Shown piece by piece: positions 1 to 11,247 of a stretch of DNA of 64,000 nt (position 1 is the stretch's first letter; each line of letters starts with the position of its first letter). Below the pieces are notes generated by a model. It was not told where the DNA came from and did not search any database. It saw only the letters and a program-made list of their open reading frames with translations. A program made the position numbers and the translations under genes. The stretch lies in the NCBI GenBank assembly GCA_021307315.1, contig JAJSPD010000046.1, forward strand, positions 186,001-250,000, written 5' to 3'. This DNA comes from Bisporella sp. PMI_857. Taxonomy: Eukaryota; Ascomycota; Leotiomycetes; Helotiales; Helotiaceae.

Positions 1-516
1 CCAACCACAGGCGCTTTGGAAGCTGTGCTTCAATCAAACGCCACTGGAGCCGCAAGACCAGCCTCCCTCCAGCCGGGCGTAAATGGACTTCGCTACGTCC
101 CAGCAAGCAGAAAGCTCTATTACACTAATACCATTGCCGGTATTTTTGGCTCTATAAAAATCTCAATTACGCCATCAGCATCCGCCCTTCCTGCCGTCAC
201 AGCGGACGGAGAGTGGCAAAATATTGTCTCAGGGCCAAGAGGTGATGACTTCGCCGTCGCAAGTGATGGCACCGCGTATTTGAGTGGAAATCCTGTGAAT
301 ACTGTCTTTAAAGTTACTCCCGATGGGGTTTCTTCAGTATTTCTGAATTCTACGGTTCTGGGCTCTGGGCCGACAAGTGGTGCCTTTGGGAGGACCTGGA
401 AGGAGCAAAGTTCGCTATATATTACTACAAATGGAATTCCAGTGGGTGCAAACTTGTCGACGGTGGTTTCGGATGGCGGAGCCGTACTAAAGGTTTCGTT
501 CAAAGATACGTGCTAA
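1..516 (+). CDS. SMP-30/gluconolactonase-like beta-propeller protein, C-terminal part
   Basis: Only the last 171 codons lie in the window; the frame is open from base 1, so the gene begins upstream. The visible part has repeated short beta-strand blocks typical of six-bladed SMP-30/lactonase-like propellers: VNGLRYVPASRKLYYTNT near the start, then GDDFAVASDGTAYLSGN, then a FKVTPDG strand. These proteins usually hydrolyse lactones or bind a metal in the propeller centre; many fungal members are secreted. The metal ligands cannot be judged because the N-terminal half is missing. Assignment rests on the strand-repeat pattern, not on catalytic residues. An NHL-like propeller is the main alternative. 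Confidence 0.65.
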   Translation, partial: PTTGALEAVLQSNATGAARPASLQPGVNGLRYVPASRKLYYTNTIAGIFGSIKISITPSASALPAVTADGEWQNIVSGPRGDDFAVASDGTAYLSGNPVNTVFKVTPDGVSSVFLNSTVLGSGPTSGAFGRTWKEQSSLYITTNGIPVGANLSTVVSDGGAVLKVSFKDTC

Positions 517-1685
517 ATGACGTGTTGAAATTTTTATTAATAATTACCTTTTTAACCAAATCATTATGTTCTTAACTTAACAACTCTATTACACTTTCGT
601 AAAATCGTTTACCTCAGCTCCTTAAAAATATACTCTTGCAGAGTAGTGTGTTCTTATTTCTGGCAAATCTCAAGAGCGATTGTGATTATGATTAGGATAA
701 GAGTATTGTTGTAGATGATAAGGTAGTAGTTAATAGAGAAAGCCGGTTGAAAGTTGGCATAAGGAATTTATATAAACTTTGGTTTAATATTGCTTCTGAC
801 AGAGAATTTATATCCTGTGGCAAGAAGTTATAAAGAAAAATAATAGTGTTTATCGAGAATGATTCGAAATGTTGTGCGAGCGGTTAAATTATTGACGTTT
901 TCTAGGCAACGTAATCCGATTCCTTGAAGCTTTTCATACTACTTATGCTGAATAAAATGACTAGATTTCTGTTCTTCTCTTTTCCAAATCACCAAAAAAA
1001 GGTGATTGGGAGTGCAGTGTTGTAGCAACTTTCACCGAAATAATCATTTACTGTGCCATTAATCTCATATCATCACGTTTACGTTCTTTTTTCCAATGTT
1101 ATCGCTCAACCCGTCTCCCTTCATGATAGCTAAGTTTCAGAAATTTTATACTCCTAGTTTTTTAGTAGAAAGGAAAATACTTAAAAAAGAACCTTAAACT
1201 TTTCATAGAAGTCGTATATTGAGCATTCCTTTACTCCCTCTGATTCAGAATCAATGTAGTTGTAATTAATCAGCTTAAAGCTTAGAACTAAACACGATAA
1301 ACATTTTAATGTACTTGGCACGCAGTTTCAAAGACGGCTATGATTGCCTTTAGCTAGGGGCTTTTTTGGATTTACAAATTTTAGAGATAAACAAAGAGGG
1401 AATCCGTGCTTTATAAGGACTAAATCACGAGAGAATTATTGGAGGGGTCCAGTTCATCGGGAGCAGTAAAATCATGCCTCACAGTCTAAAAAGGGATGTA
1501 GATTGGAGTTAGAGAGTAGAACCAGCGATTGCTCGCTGCTCCCGCCTTTCCAGAATATAATTTCCATTCGTAGCAATTTTTGAGCGCCTTTAGTCTTAGT
1601 CATTAATTTGCCACGTATGTCTCCTGCATAAAGCTACCTCTGATGAGACAGGCTACATGAAACAATAGCAATCTTAGTCAGCCAG
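517..1685. other. Intergenic, AT-rich, no gene seen
   Basis: This stretch separates two genes with facing 3' ends. It is AT-rich and broken by stops in all frames. I see no conserved coding motif, tRNA or repeat in it. Confidence 0.6.
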
Positions 1686-2558
1686 TCAGCCAGTTCGCAA
1701 AATCTCATTATCTTTCACATCAAGAACAAGCATGTGCCCTGGAGCATGAGCCATTACCGTTCCCTCCAGACCAGCTCTCATAACAGCCTCTTGCGGCGTA
1801 ACACCACACCCCCAAAACACAGGAATATTCTCCTCATTCCCCTCCCTCTCTCCGAGTGGCCTACCGCCAAAAGTCAATGGTGCATCGCCCCATTCAGGAC
1901 TATCAATATCACCAATCCCAAGCTGCACCACTGCACTCCAACCCCAGGCAATACACTCTCCATGCGTTGGTAGATAGTGTCGAGTAATGGCCCGCACCTT
2001 TTCGATATCAGCTTTCCGGTAAGGCCGCATTGAGACTACGTATGTACCTCCGGTGAACACGCCGGAGGGGCATAGAGGAATATTAGTCCGGTACATGGGG
2101 ACGTTCCTACCCATGGCGGCATGTCTCGGCTCCAACCCAGCCTCCGCGAGAGCTGCTTCGAAGCTGAACGAACACCCAATCACAAACGCAACATGGTCAT
2201 CGGTCCATTCAGCTTCAATATCTGTAACGCCGCACTTGACGAGGCTGGAGTCGTGATAGACATTATACCGCGGAGCGTCGCGGCGGAGATCTAGATCAGG
2301 CGCTAGCCGGCTTGAGGTGATTCCAGGAAGGTTGGAATTTAGTTTAGACCATGCACCAGGGGCAGAAGACTCGGCGATGAGAGGGCATGGAACAGGATTC
2401 CGTGCACAGAGGTCACGGAAATCGGAGGCGTAGCGGGAGGGCAGGATAATGAGGTTTGCTTGGAGATAGGAGGGGGCTAAGCCGGTGGTAGGTGCTGTAA
2501 ATGTGCTGTTTCGTGCGGAGAGGCGGACATCGATACCTGTTGGGAGAATGACAGGCAT
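1686..2558 (-). CDS. DUF1445 / YcsI-type putative hydro-lyase (D-glutamate cyclase-like)
   Basis: Single-exon 290-residue protein, close to the usual 265-290 of the DUF1445 (UPF0317) family. Family hallmarks are visible in order: a TGLAPSYLQANLIILPS block near residue 25, CPLIAE near 58, FVIGCSFSFE near 127, GRNVPMYRTNIPL near 150, and a final GHMLVLDVKD. Bacterial members are annotated as hydro-lyases and a mitochondrial animal homologue is a D-glutamate cyclase; the substrate of fungal members is not settled. The first ATG gives a start just before the conserved block, so no signal or transit peptide is evident. It lies next to the aromatic cluster but points away from it, and I see no reason to assign it to that pathway. 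Confidence 0.85.
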   Translation of the reverse strand: MPVILPTGIDVRLSARNSTFTAPTTGLAPSYLQANLIILPSRYASDFRDLCARNPVPCPLIAESSAPGAWSKLNSNLPGITSSRLAPDLDLRRDAPRYNVYHDSSLVKCGVTDIEAEWTDDHVAFVIGCSFSFEAALAEAGLEPRHAAMGRNVPMYRTNIPLCPSGVFTGGTYVVSMRPYRKADIEKVRAITRHYLPTHGECIAWGWSAVVQLGIGDIDSPEWGDAPLTFGGRPLGEREGNEENIPVFWGCGVTPQEAVMRAGLEGTVMAHAPGHMLVLDVKDNEILRTG

Positions 2559-3475
2559 TATGAAGGGACCTGTAACAGCAAGGTTGGACCACTGGAATTG
2601 ATCGATTGAGAGAGCCGAGTGTGCAGTTGTTAATGACTATACTGTTTTGTAAATGTGAAGTCATTCAGAGGTATAAGTTACCCCCTGAATGCTTTCCCTC
2701 TCATTAAAGATGACACTCTCGGGCTAAGTAACATCCAACTTTGCACTTATTTAGCTGAAGTAGGACGTGCCACCTCGGCCTCAAGAGCCGTGTCTCCACA
2801 TCGGTAACGCTCCCCGATCTTGAGATCAGATCTTCTTTCCTTACAACCTCTGAGCATGATGATATTAGTTTACCCCACATCTAAATGACCAATAATTTTG
2901 GAGCAGCAGCATATGATAGCAACCTCTGCTCCAAGGTTGAGAAAAGTCTCCAGCCTAGCAGAGCCTCTTCTCTTGGCATCCAAGTCAAGATGTTTGGCAA
3001 GGATATATTTGATCACGTGCTCTACCACATAACTTTTTGAAGCCGAAGCTCCAGAATATATCAACGAGATGCAAATACTGTGGAAGAACCTTATGATGGG
3101 GAGAGATATCGAGAGATGTCTGATAGAATGCTTTTACTACTCTCTACTAAGAAAATTGTAATTAGCACCCACGCCATGCTAAGAATAAACAAATAAAGCG
3201 CCTGTTGAGAATTAGTGGTGTAGCCCACCTGTAACGTACTTAATAAGCAACTTTCTAGTCTAAGGGTATACAATACGTCGACGCCATAGTAGTGCAAGTG
3301 ATGATCATTAGCGCGGACACCCATGCGGGGTAGTGTAGCAATATCCTGCCAGCCCCGACCCACCAAGCAGCCTCTGACCTCTGTTCTGTTCTGTCAAGGC
3401 TAGTGAGGTCGATTGCAGCGACACCTCAGAACTCACTCGCAGCAGGATACTGAGCTCCATAGAATTGAGCCCGCC
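2559..3475. other. Divergent intergenic region, no gene seen
   Basis: About 0.9 kb between the divergently transcribed DUF1445 and Zn2Cys6 genes, so it should hold both promoters. Small open frames inside it show no recognisable domain. I cannot name specific operators. Confidence 0.5.
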
Positions 3476-5740
3476 ATGCCACGGCCAAAGACTCTAGTTC
3501 GGCGACGGTGCCTCGTGGCATGTGACCCCTGCAAGAAGCGGAAAGAGAAATGCGATGGCCAACAGCCGTGTTCGAATTGCTCGAAGCGCCGTCGAGCTCC
3601 CAGTTGCGGATTTTCAACCCACGGCCGGGCGGCAAGCTCTGGACAAGCCCAAATGCAACGAGATCCTCCGACGGAAGGAGAGACGATCGGATCAGCCGGC
3701 ACCGACCTCACTGCGGACACCCCCTGTGATACGTTCCTGCTTGCGGATGTTCTAGATACAATGCTTTCTGAGGGCAATAACCAGGCTCAGACGCGTGCAG
3801 CTCGTGTGCCTAGGCTTTTTCGAATGCTCAACGATAACCCTGGAAAGCTTAGTATAACATCTTCATCGTGTGGAAGATTACTGGCTAACATCGCCTTTGC
3901 AGTATACATTGGGGATTCTGCTTCTCTCTCATTTCTAGAGACTGTCAGGCGCGTTGTGGACACCTCTATTGGGCCTTGTGACTTCACTGCAGACAAGTTC
4001 CGTCACCAGCTGATCGAAATGAGTACAACTGCTGCGGAATATGATGTTCCTGAGGGTGAGCCAACTCTTCATCTGGCCACTCTTTACGAATTTGCCCAGC
4101 TCCACTTTATGGCTGTTAGCGGATTGCTGGACCTTTTTGAAGCATCATTCATTGTGGAGCGGATACCTGCTTGGGTGGAAGATCCCATGAGATCTCAATG
4201 GCCTGATTGTGTACTTTTCTATCTTGTATATGCAATCGGTGCACAGGTCAGGGCCCGCGGTCGCAGCGATGACGCTATAGCTGAGCGTTATTTCAGTCTG
4301 GGACGTCACATTCTTACACAGAACTTCATGGACGAACCAAATCTAGTAATAGTGCAGGGCTCTTGCCTGGCTGCCTGGTATTTGCTCACCGCATGTAGAC
4401 GGAACGGCGCGTTGATGCATCTCGGCATTGCCACACAGGCAGCGTACGCTCTGGGCATACACCTGCACGAGGCTAACCTCGTGTTCGAAACCAAGAATTT
4501 ATTAGCTCGGGAAAGAGCATGGAAAAGCTTACGGGTGTGCGATCTTTTCCTGAGTGCTTCTATGGGCAGACCTCCGACTACTGCAAATGTGGATTGTAAC
4601 ATTCCAAAGTTACAGCTAACCAGCTCGGACAACGAGGAAACCGCCCTCATGTTCAATCGGTTGTCTTCTGCGATGATAAGAATATGCCTCATATTCGAGC
4701 GTATACTATCAGAAGTATACTCCAAACACGCCTTGTCACTTGACCTCGCAGGAGACATCTCCAAACAGCACCGTGAATGGACCGAGCAACTGCCACAGAT
4801 GTTGCGATTTGATGGACTTGCCCGGTTTGAACCTAATAGTACGACCAACTCCGCCGAGTCGCTAGGAACGGCTGTCGTTGTGATGGCGTATTACTACTCA
4901 ATCATCCTGTTGACACGCCCATTCTTGATTGCGTGCGTCAATTCACCCTCCAAGGACAGAGTGTACTGCACCGCACAAGCTGCGACAAGTTCTGATATTT
5001 CAGTGTATGCAGATGCCTGCGTTCACGCCGCACTCAGTGGTATGGATGTGGTTCAGAAAATTGTGTTCCTCGAGAGAATGCCGAAACGTTTACCTGTGCT
5101 AATCAACCATGTCTTTATATCAGCTCTCACCTTAGGCTTGGCCTACTTCGCGGACTATGACCGTCGGGGGTGGAATCTGGAAAGTTCACTTGATCAGGCG
5201 GTGATTATTCTGAGGAACTGTCACACTCATAATCCAGAAGCAGCCCGGTACAAGCAAACAATCGAGTCTTTACGGTCTGCCGCGACTCAATACAGACGCC
5301 AGCGCGATGATAATCTGCTGAAACAGAGAAATCGGAAACTACACGGCATTTTTGGGGATGTCTCGAGAGACATAGTACCTGAGAGAGCTCTGATTTCGGA
5401 ATCTACGGAGTCTAGCGAATCTCCCGGACAGACCACATTCGAAACGGGGGGGTCGTATAGCGACGATATATTAACAGCTTCAACGTCTTTATCTTTGCCA
5501 GCGTGCACTGACATGCTTCAAAACTCGTCGACGACAAACCCGGGATTACCAGCACATCGGGCAAGCAACAAAACGAATATCCAAGAACAGTATTCTAGCA
5601 TCAATGAGGCTCTCGATCCATCCAACTCCGATGGTGCAGCCGCCCAGGATTTCAGCCACTTCGCCTTTGAAGATTGTATTCCGCTTTTCGAAACAATGGA
5701 CTATTACAACTCAGAGTATATCAGTGACTGGCAGTCTTGA
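3476..5740 (+). CDS. Zn2Cys6 fungal transcription factor
   Basis: Single-exon protein of 754 residues. The N-terminus carries a binuclear zinc cluster, CDPCKKRKEKC followed by CSNC and a last C eight residues on, at about residues 16-43, preceded by basic residues. The middle (about 190-400) matches the fungal-specific transcription factor homology region, with the AIGAQVRARG and TQAAYALGIHLHE segments and the later CDLFLSASMGRPP motif. The C-terminus is low-complexity and acidic, as in activation regions. I chose the ATG at 3476 because its context (cccgccATGcc) is strong and it sits just before the zinc cluster; an in-frame ATG at 3413 would add 21 residues. Its position beside the P450, flavin monooxygenase and dioxygenase suggests it is the pathway regulator; that is inference. 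Confidence 0.9.
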   Translation: MPRPKTLVRRRCLVACDPCKKRKEKCDGQQPCSNCSKRRRAPSCGFSTHGRAASSGQAQMQRDPPTEGETIGSAGTDLTADTPCDTFLLADVLDTMLSEGNNQAQTRAARVPRLFRMLNDNPGKLSITSSSCGRLLANIAFAVYIGDSASLSFLETVRRVVDTSIGPCDFTADKFRHQLIEMSTTAAEYDVPEGEPTLHLATLYEFAQLHFMAVSGLLDLFEASFIVERIPAWVEDPMRSQWPDCVLFYLVYAIGAQVRARGRSDDAIAERYFSLGRHILTQNFMDEPNLVIVQGSCLAAWYLLTACRRNGALMHLGIATQAAYALGIHLHEANLVFETKNLLARERAWKSLRVCDLFLSASMGRPPTTANVDCNIPKLQLTSSDNEETALMFNRLSSAMIRICLIFERILSEVYSKHALSLDLAGDISKQHREWTEQLPQMLRFDGLARFEPNSTTNSAESLGTAVVVMAYYYSIILLTRPFLIACVNSPSKDRVYCTAQAATSSDISVYADACVHAALSGMDVVQKIVFLERMPKRLPVLINHVFISALTLGLAYFADYDRRGWNLESSLDQAVIILRNCHTHNPEAARYKQTIESLRSAATQYRRQRDDNLLKQRNRKLHGIFGDVSRDIVPERALISESTESSESPGQTTFETGGSYSDDILTASTSLSLPACTDMLQNSSTTNPGLPAHRASNKTNIQEQYSSINEALDPSNSDGAAAQDFSHFAFEDCIPLFETMDYYNSEYISDWQS

Positions 5741-6026
5741 CTTGAATGGATGCTCATATGTCACGGAGGTATCACTAAGCTTGAGCTTTCAAAGTTTTGC
5801 CGGCAATGAAACAGCAGCTGCTGGTGGCAAACAATCATTGTGGATGTGAATTAATTATGGAATTTAGTCGGAGTTAACGATTATATTATCGACGAAAGCT
5901 ATCACTAAGAGCTGCGAGTGCTCGTGCCTTCTGAGCCCTATCCTTCGGCCAGCGCCGACAGCGTCCGTATGATTCATTCAGTACAGCTCAGCCACTGGCG
6001 CACCCCGTGGTGTTGGCCAAAATCTG

Positions 6027-7934
6027 TCAAGCCGATGGTTTTCTTCGGCGAAGCTTGACTTTCAAGCCTACTTGTTTATTGAACCAGAAGTTCTCCGATT
6101 TCAGTTCTTTGGTGCCATCGACAAGCTCGATTTCCATTTGACGTAAAAACTGTGGTACCATCTTATGGATTTCGCTTAGCGAGATCTGAACGAATTTACA
6201 TGTTAGTGCTCAAACCCCAGAGAGTAGAATTGGGTCTTACGTTTTTCCCTAAGCAAGTCCTTGCACCAGCGCCAAACTATCCATTACGTCAGCCATACTT
6301 TTCATATGCAACTAATCTTTCGAGAAGAAGACGTACGTGAAGCATATATCTGTCCATATTCGCAGCGTCCTCTTGAAACCAGCGATCAGGTTTGAACTCC
6401 GCAGCATCATCACCAAATATTGTCGTGTCGTAGTGAATGACGGCAGGATTCATTCCAACACGGTACCCCTCAGGGATGAAATGGTCAGCCAATGTCGCAC
6501 CACCCATAGGTACATGCCGGGGCATGGTCATTGCAACACTGGGATGCAGGCGCATAGCCTCCTTTATGACAGCATTTAAATAGGGCAACTTTGTAGCCTC
6601 TGCATATTGGACATTGGGACTACTTAGGCGACCCTCCTCAGTAGCAGTATCAATCTCTTCCATCAGCTTCGTGTACACACCAGGATTACACATCAGAGCA
6701 TGGAAAACAGCTCGCAGCGCTATAGCGGTTGTGTCGCTTCCTGCGAATCTAGACATCATAAGCCTGAGCCGTGCTGTATCTCAAGAAACTCACATCGCAA
6801 CGTAACATTCCTGTTGCAGATGTCTGCTGGTAAAGTCGACCTCGTCCCCTTTCTTGTCTCGGATGTCGAATAATTTGGCCAGGATATCTTTCCTGGCGAC
6901 CTTTCCAGCACGAAGTTCCTGCTCTCGAGCCAGAACACAGTTTTCGGATGCGGTGACGATATTCTGCAAGCACTGGAGAGCGCTTCTGGCAGAAGGTAGG
7001 ACCTCACCAGCAATAGGCAGGAAGAAGCGGGCGTAAGAAGGCAGGACACATGCTACGATGAGAGGTGGGAGTAAGACATCCAGTGATTCGATGAAGCCAC
7101 CATAATCATGTCGATTCTTCATGAAGCCGAACATGTTTCCGAAGTAAAGTTCGCCAATCACGTCAAATGCATACCTGTTACAGGTAAGTAGAGTGCCACC
7201 TCAGTGGGATATCGAGCTCACATCTGGAGCCACTGGCCGAAGTCAACTGCAACGCCTTGGTCAGCATACTCTCCCATTCGTTCGACGAAAAGTTCGGAGC
7301 ACAGGTCAATATACGGCTCGGACTCTAGCACACTAGACATGGAGTAGATGCTGTTGGTAATACGACGACGGCTTGCGTGTAGTTTCTCGTCCATCATTGT
7401 GAAATAGTTCGTATCAACCTCGTGCGCTAGAATACTATTAGTAGACGTTCGAAGTGCTCAGGGAGTATGCGCTGTGCTTACATTTCTTGAAGCCATTGAA
7501 CGGGGGGTAGAAGTCGGTCCAAGAACAAATTCAGCAAGGAAACATGCTCTCTGGTGACAAAAACTACGAACCTTAGTGTAGCCAGACTTAATTCCATAGA
7601 TCGTTTTCAAGGCTGCGGGATCTGAAATTGCTACTTCGTTTGGAGCGATTCGAATGATGGGACCTTTCTGGAGTAAGAAGAAGGATTCCGACAGTGCATT
7701 TACAAACGTACCATATTTTGCATGCAACACTCTTTGCTTGACCTCAAAATCCCCCCCCTTGAGTTGCAGCGCAATCCACAACCGAGAAATCGAGGCGAAG
7801 AATGGACCTGGGATCGCTGCCAGAGGATGAAAGTAGCGGGTGTATATGACCCAACCAACGAGAGAACAACATGCAGCGATTGGTAGAAGTATGATCCGAG
7901 ATGGAAGCAGAGCAGAAGCCTCAAGAACGGCCAT
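6027..7934 (-). CDS. Cytochrome P450 (pisatin demethylase-like group), one defective splice acceptor
   Basis: Eight exons reconstruct a 514-residue P450: 7934-7712, 7663-7572, 7518-7482, 7426-7222, 7174-6794, 6748-6337, 6276-6241 and 6185-6027. It has an N-terminal membrane anchor (residues about 12-30), an I-helix AGSDTT, the K-helix E-x-x-R in KEAMRLHP, FKPDRW, and the haem loop FGAGARTCLGKN with its cysteine ligand. Total length and all exon phases agree with the family. Seven introns close up cleanly, but the 53-base intron 2 ends in GG instead of AG, just before the conserved TDFYPPF block. Either the gene is a recent pseudogene or the intron is non-canonical. The family hydroxylates lipophilic or aromatic substrates at the ER; here it may prepare a phenolic substrate. 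It is divergent from the flavin monooxygenase gene. Confidence 0.85.
7519..7571 (-). other. P450 intron 2 with a GG instead of AG acceptor
   Basis: The donor GTTCGT follows codons for GYTK. A branch-like TGCTGAA and a short pyrimidine run precede the expected 3' end, where TTGG stands in place of TTAG. Reading on from this point restores TDFYPPFNGFKK in phase. The nearest real AG upstream (in CAGAGAG) gives a different frame without the conserved block. Confidence 0.7.
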
Positions 7935-8782
7935 TTGCGATAATATTGGCTCCGAGCAAGGCGAGCACCAGGCACGGCAAAGATCAAAGTAAGTATGAAG
8001 TGAGATTAGCGAAGATGTCCAACTAGCGCTCCAAATCCAAAGATGTTGCAGAGATCGATTTATATAGATCGCGAATTTGAATGGACATATGATAACAAAT
8101 ATAAGTCCGAAGCAGCCAAAGTACGGGGAAGCTGGGGGAGGGAGGCGGGGTAACAGGCTCCATCGCTGGTCACCGAAACACCTTAGATCCAGGGGTCCCC
8201 ATAACTCAGATGCGAGAACAAAACTGATATATCGATCCGGCGACTCCTCTTGTGGCATGCAGTACCGCGCCGGGACTTCGTTGCGGACTAAAGGACACAG
8301 GAAGCCGATTTTCGTTGTGGATGAGCTGCTGCACAAACGCGGTAGACCACGGCTAGGTCCCGGATATGTACTTTGACTCGGGTATGTACCTCGAACCCGG
8401 GGTAGGGGGCATGCCGGTACGCCACAACGCCTAGGAAGTACAAGCACTTGGAGATAAATATACTCCGGAAGCTCGCAGTATCATCCTACTCCAACTTTAG
8501 CTAGGCTGGCGTGCGGAATCTCGGGGCAAGAATGTGTATCCCAGTTGACCATCCCGAAACAGCTGTCTAACCGTCCCCATGATCGAGCACGAGCCGGTCG
8601 CCGCTGTATACGCACCTTCTTGAAGCGAGCCTAGTGTGCTACATACTGAGCGACCCTACTTGAGCATAAAACGAACGAAAGCCATCAGAAGACTGCTTGT
8701 AGATTACCTCTGGCTGAATCTCACGCTTGTGCTTTGCTATCCATCCTTCGAACGCAATCAAACGCGAAGTTTTCTACCCAGC
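7935..8782. promoter_or_regulatory. Shared divergent promoter region of the P450 and flavin monooxygenase
   Basis: About 850 bases between two start codons facing away from each other. It is expected to hold both promoters, possibly with sites for the neighbouring Zn2Cys6 protein. No site can be fixed by eye with confidence. An open frame running through part of it on the minus strand is not supported as coding. Confidence 0.45.
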
Positions 8783-10786
8783 ATGGGCCCACATAGCATG
8801 AACGGGTCCTCGCGGCCCCAAGCACACAAGCTCAAAGACTCGCCGGTCGAAAACTTTCGTCGGATGAAGGTGATTGTCATTGGCGCAGGCTTTTCGGGCA
8901 TTTACTGCGGTGTTCGGTTTCCGCAGAGGCTCAAGAATATTGACCTGACGATTTACGAGAAGAATGCAGGTGTGGGAGGAACTTGGTGGGAGAACACCTA
9001 CCCAGGGTAAGTCTTTTACTTTCTGCATCTCCATCTAAGCCTGTGTTGAGCGAAGTAGATGTGCCTGCGACATACCAAGTCACTCGTACCAGTATTCGTT
9101 TCACCCGAATTCTCAGTGGAGCAAGTTTTACGCTCCTGCACCCGAGATACGCGCCTACCTCGAAAACGTCGTCGAGAAGTATTCTGTACACCGTTTCATC
9201 AAATGTTCTCACCAAGTAACTGCCTGTAATTGGGACCAGTCATCGGGGAAATGGTCAGTTTACAAGGACAGACATAGGCCAGGTCAAAAGTTAATATTTG
9301 GATAGGACTGTGTCTGTGACGAATTTAGATAGCGGCGAGACTTTCGCCGATACAGTGGATGTTGTTGTCAGTGCGAGAGGAACTCTCAATGAAAAGTCCT
9401 GGCCTGACTTGGAGGGTTTCTCGGATCTCAAAATACCCCAGATACACTCTGCAGCGTGGGATCATAAGTAGGTTAACCCGCATTCATAGAGGTCCACAAA
9501 GACAGGTCCTTGCATGTGACGTATACTTGACTGACTGGGCTCCAGGTACAATTTCCAAGGCAAACGGGTCGGCGTGATTGGGGGAGGAAGCAGTGCCATT
9601 CAGATCATACCAGAACTGCAGAGAGTCCCGGGCACTAAGCTGAGTTGCTTTGTGAGGAGCAGAACCTGGATCTCCCGGCCATTTGGAGACAGTGCAGTGG
9701 GGAAATTGGGCCTTTCCAGTGAGGAGTGTAGGTGCTGTCATATGTCAAAACGAAGCCACCGTGCTGATTTGAACAGTTACCGAAGATCAAAAGAAGCGGT
9801 TCGCCAACGACCCCGATTATTATCTCGAGTTTCGAAGCACTATCGAGCGAGAGGGCAACTCCGTGCATGCTCTGACCCTTAAGGGGTCTGTCATACAAAA
9901 GGCAGCGAGGGACGACTTTACTGAACTCATGAAGCAACGCTTAGCGAAGAAGCCCGAGATCCTCGACAGTCTGCTGCCGGACTTTGGCGTAGCATGTCGA
10001 AGACTGACCCCTGGGCCTGGCTATCTCGAAGCTTTGGTTCAGGGTAATGTCGACTTCATCAACAAATCCATCCGCAAATGTGGGTCAAATACAGTAGAGC
10101 TCACCGATGGTAGTGAGGTCGAGCTGGACGTGCTTGTCTGCGCGACAGGCTTCAATGCTTCTGCTCCGCCACCATTTCCCGTCGTTGGGAAAGACGGCCA
10201 GACCTTAGCTGAAAGATTCAATCCGCACCCGGAAACGTACCTCTCTTTGGCGACTGATGGATTCCCTAACTACTTCATGATGTTAGGCCCCAACGCGGCC
10301 ATTGGTACTGGCAGCCTGACCATGATGATAGAGATGGAAGGCGACTATATTATCAAAAGCGTGCGAAAGATGCAAAAGGAAGACATAAAATCCATGGAGG
10401 TGCAATCACGAAGGGTACAAGACTTTTCGAAGGTCATCGACTCCTACTTCGAGCAGACGGTGTACCTGGACGGCTGTAACAGCTGGTACCGAAGCGATGG
10501 CGGTCGCGGAAATCGTATCACGGGTTTATGGCCGGGAAGCGCTATGCATGCTATGGAAACCTTACGCTCTCCGAGATGGGAAGATTATGACTACGAGTAT
10601 TTAGGCGATGAGGACGGGATCGAAGTCAATAGGTTGGGATGGTTGGGAAATGGCTGGTCCATAGTTCAAACCGATGCAGGGAGTGGAGAACTAGCCTTCT
10701 ATCTACAACCAGAGGTGACGGATAATCCTTCGTCTCCTTTTCCCGAGCAGACGCGGCTGTATCAGCTACGTCCATTCTCACATTGA
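8783..10786 (+). CDS. Baeyer-Villiger-type FAD/NADPH monooxygenase
   Basis: Five exons (8783-9006, 9059-9253, 9306-9467, 9546-9727, 9777-10786) give 590 residues with no break. The FAD-binding VIGAGFSGIYCG lies near residue 33, followed by the GGTWWENTYPG block whose last glycine is split by intron 1 and then CACDIPSHSYQYSF, a pattern typical of type I Baeyer-Villiger enzymes. A second Rossmann motif, GVIGGGSSAIQI, near 203 should bind NADPH, and VCATGF occurs later. The usual fingerprint F-x-G-x3-H-x3-W-[PD] is degenerate, reading LKIPQIHSAAWD. Such enzymes insert oxygen next to a ketone; with the neighbouring dioxygenase, an acetophenone-like substrate is a reasonable guess. A start at 8798 is also possible. 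Confidence 0.9.
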
Positions 10787-11247
10787 AACAATGAGTTAAC
10801 TAGAACCCATATTAAGGAACCTATGGTTGAGAACGTTCTCACTTATTTCTCACTCTTGTGATATGAGAAGGTAGATTCTGTTGATCTGCCGATTTTACAA
10901 GTTAAGCTAAAGTTGAGTATTCCACCTCGCCCCGTTACGCCAAGTAAACATACCAACATCGAGGAATCAACGCCGCATAGCTTATTGCTCCCGAATGATT
11001 ATTACACGCTAACTTCTCAGCTATACATAGCCTCGACATATGCTGGGGCCGGCCATGGGGAAGTGCTGTCGGATGTGTCCTCTCTCCCGTTACTCTCTTC
11101 CGTAATGGTAGGGGTGTGCGGCAAATCCGAACCAGGAAGGATCTAGGATGTCGAGGAACACCAGCTACCTTTAAGAGATGACATATGCCATCCCACGATT
11201 GAGTGCCTGAGCCAATTCCTTCTGCCAAATCACGACAATAATCCTAA

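Noticed and set aside
7935..8447. Open frame continuing upstream of the P450 start on the minus strand
   Set aside because: The membrane anchor and conserved P450 N-terminus begin at 7934; upstream codons show no P450-like or other domain and the extension is probably promoter sequence.
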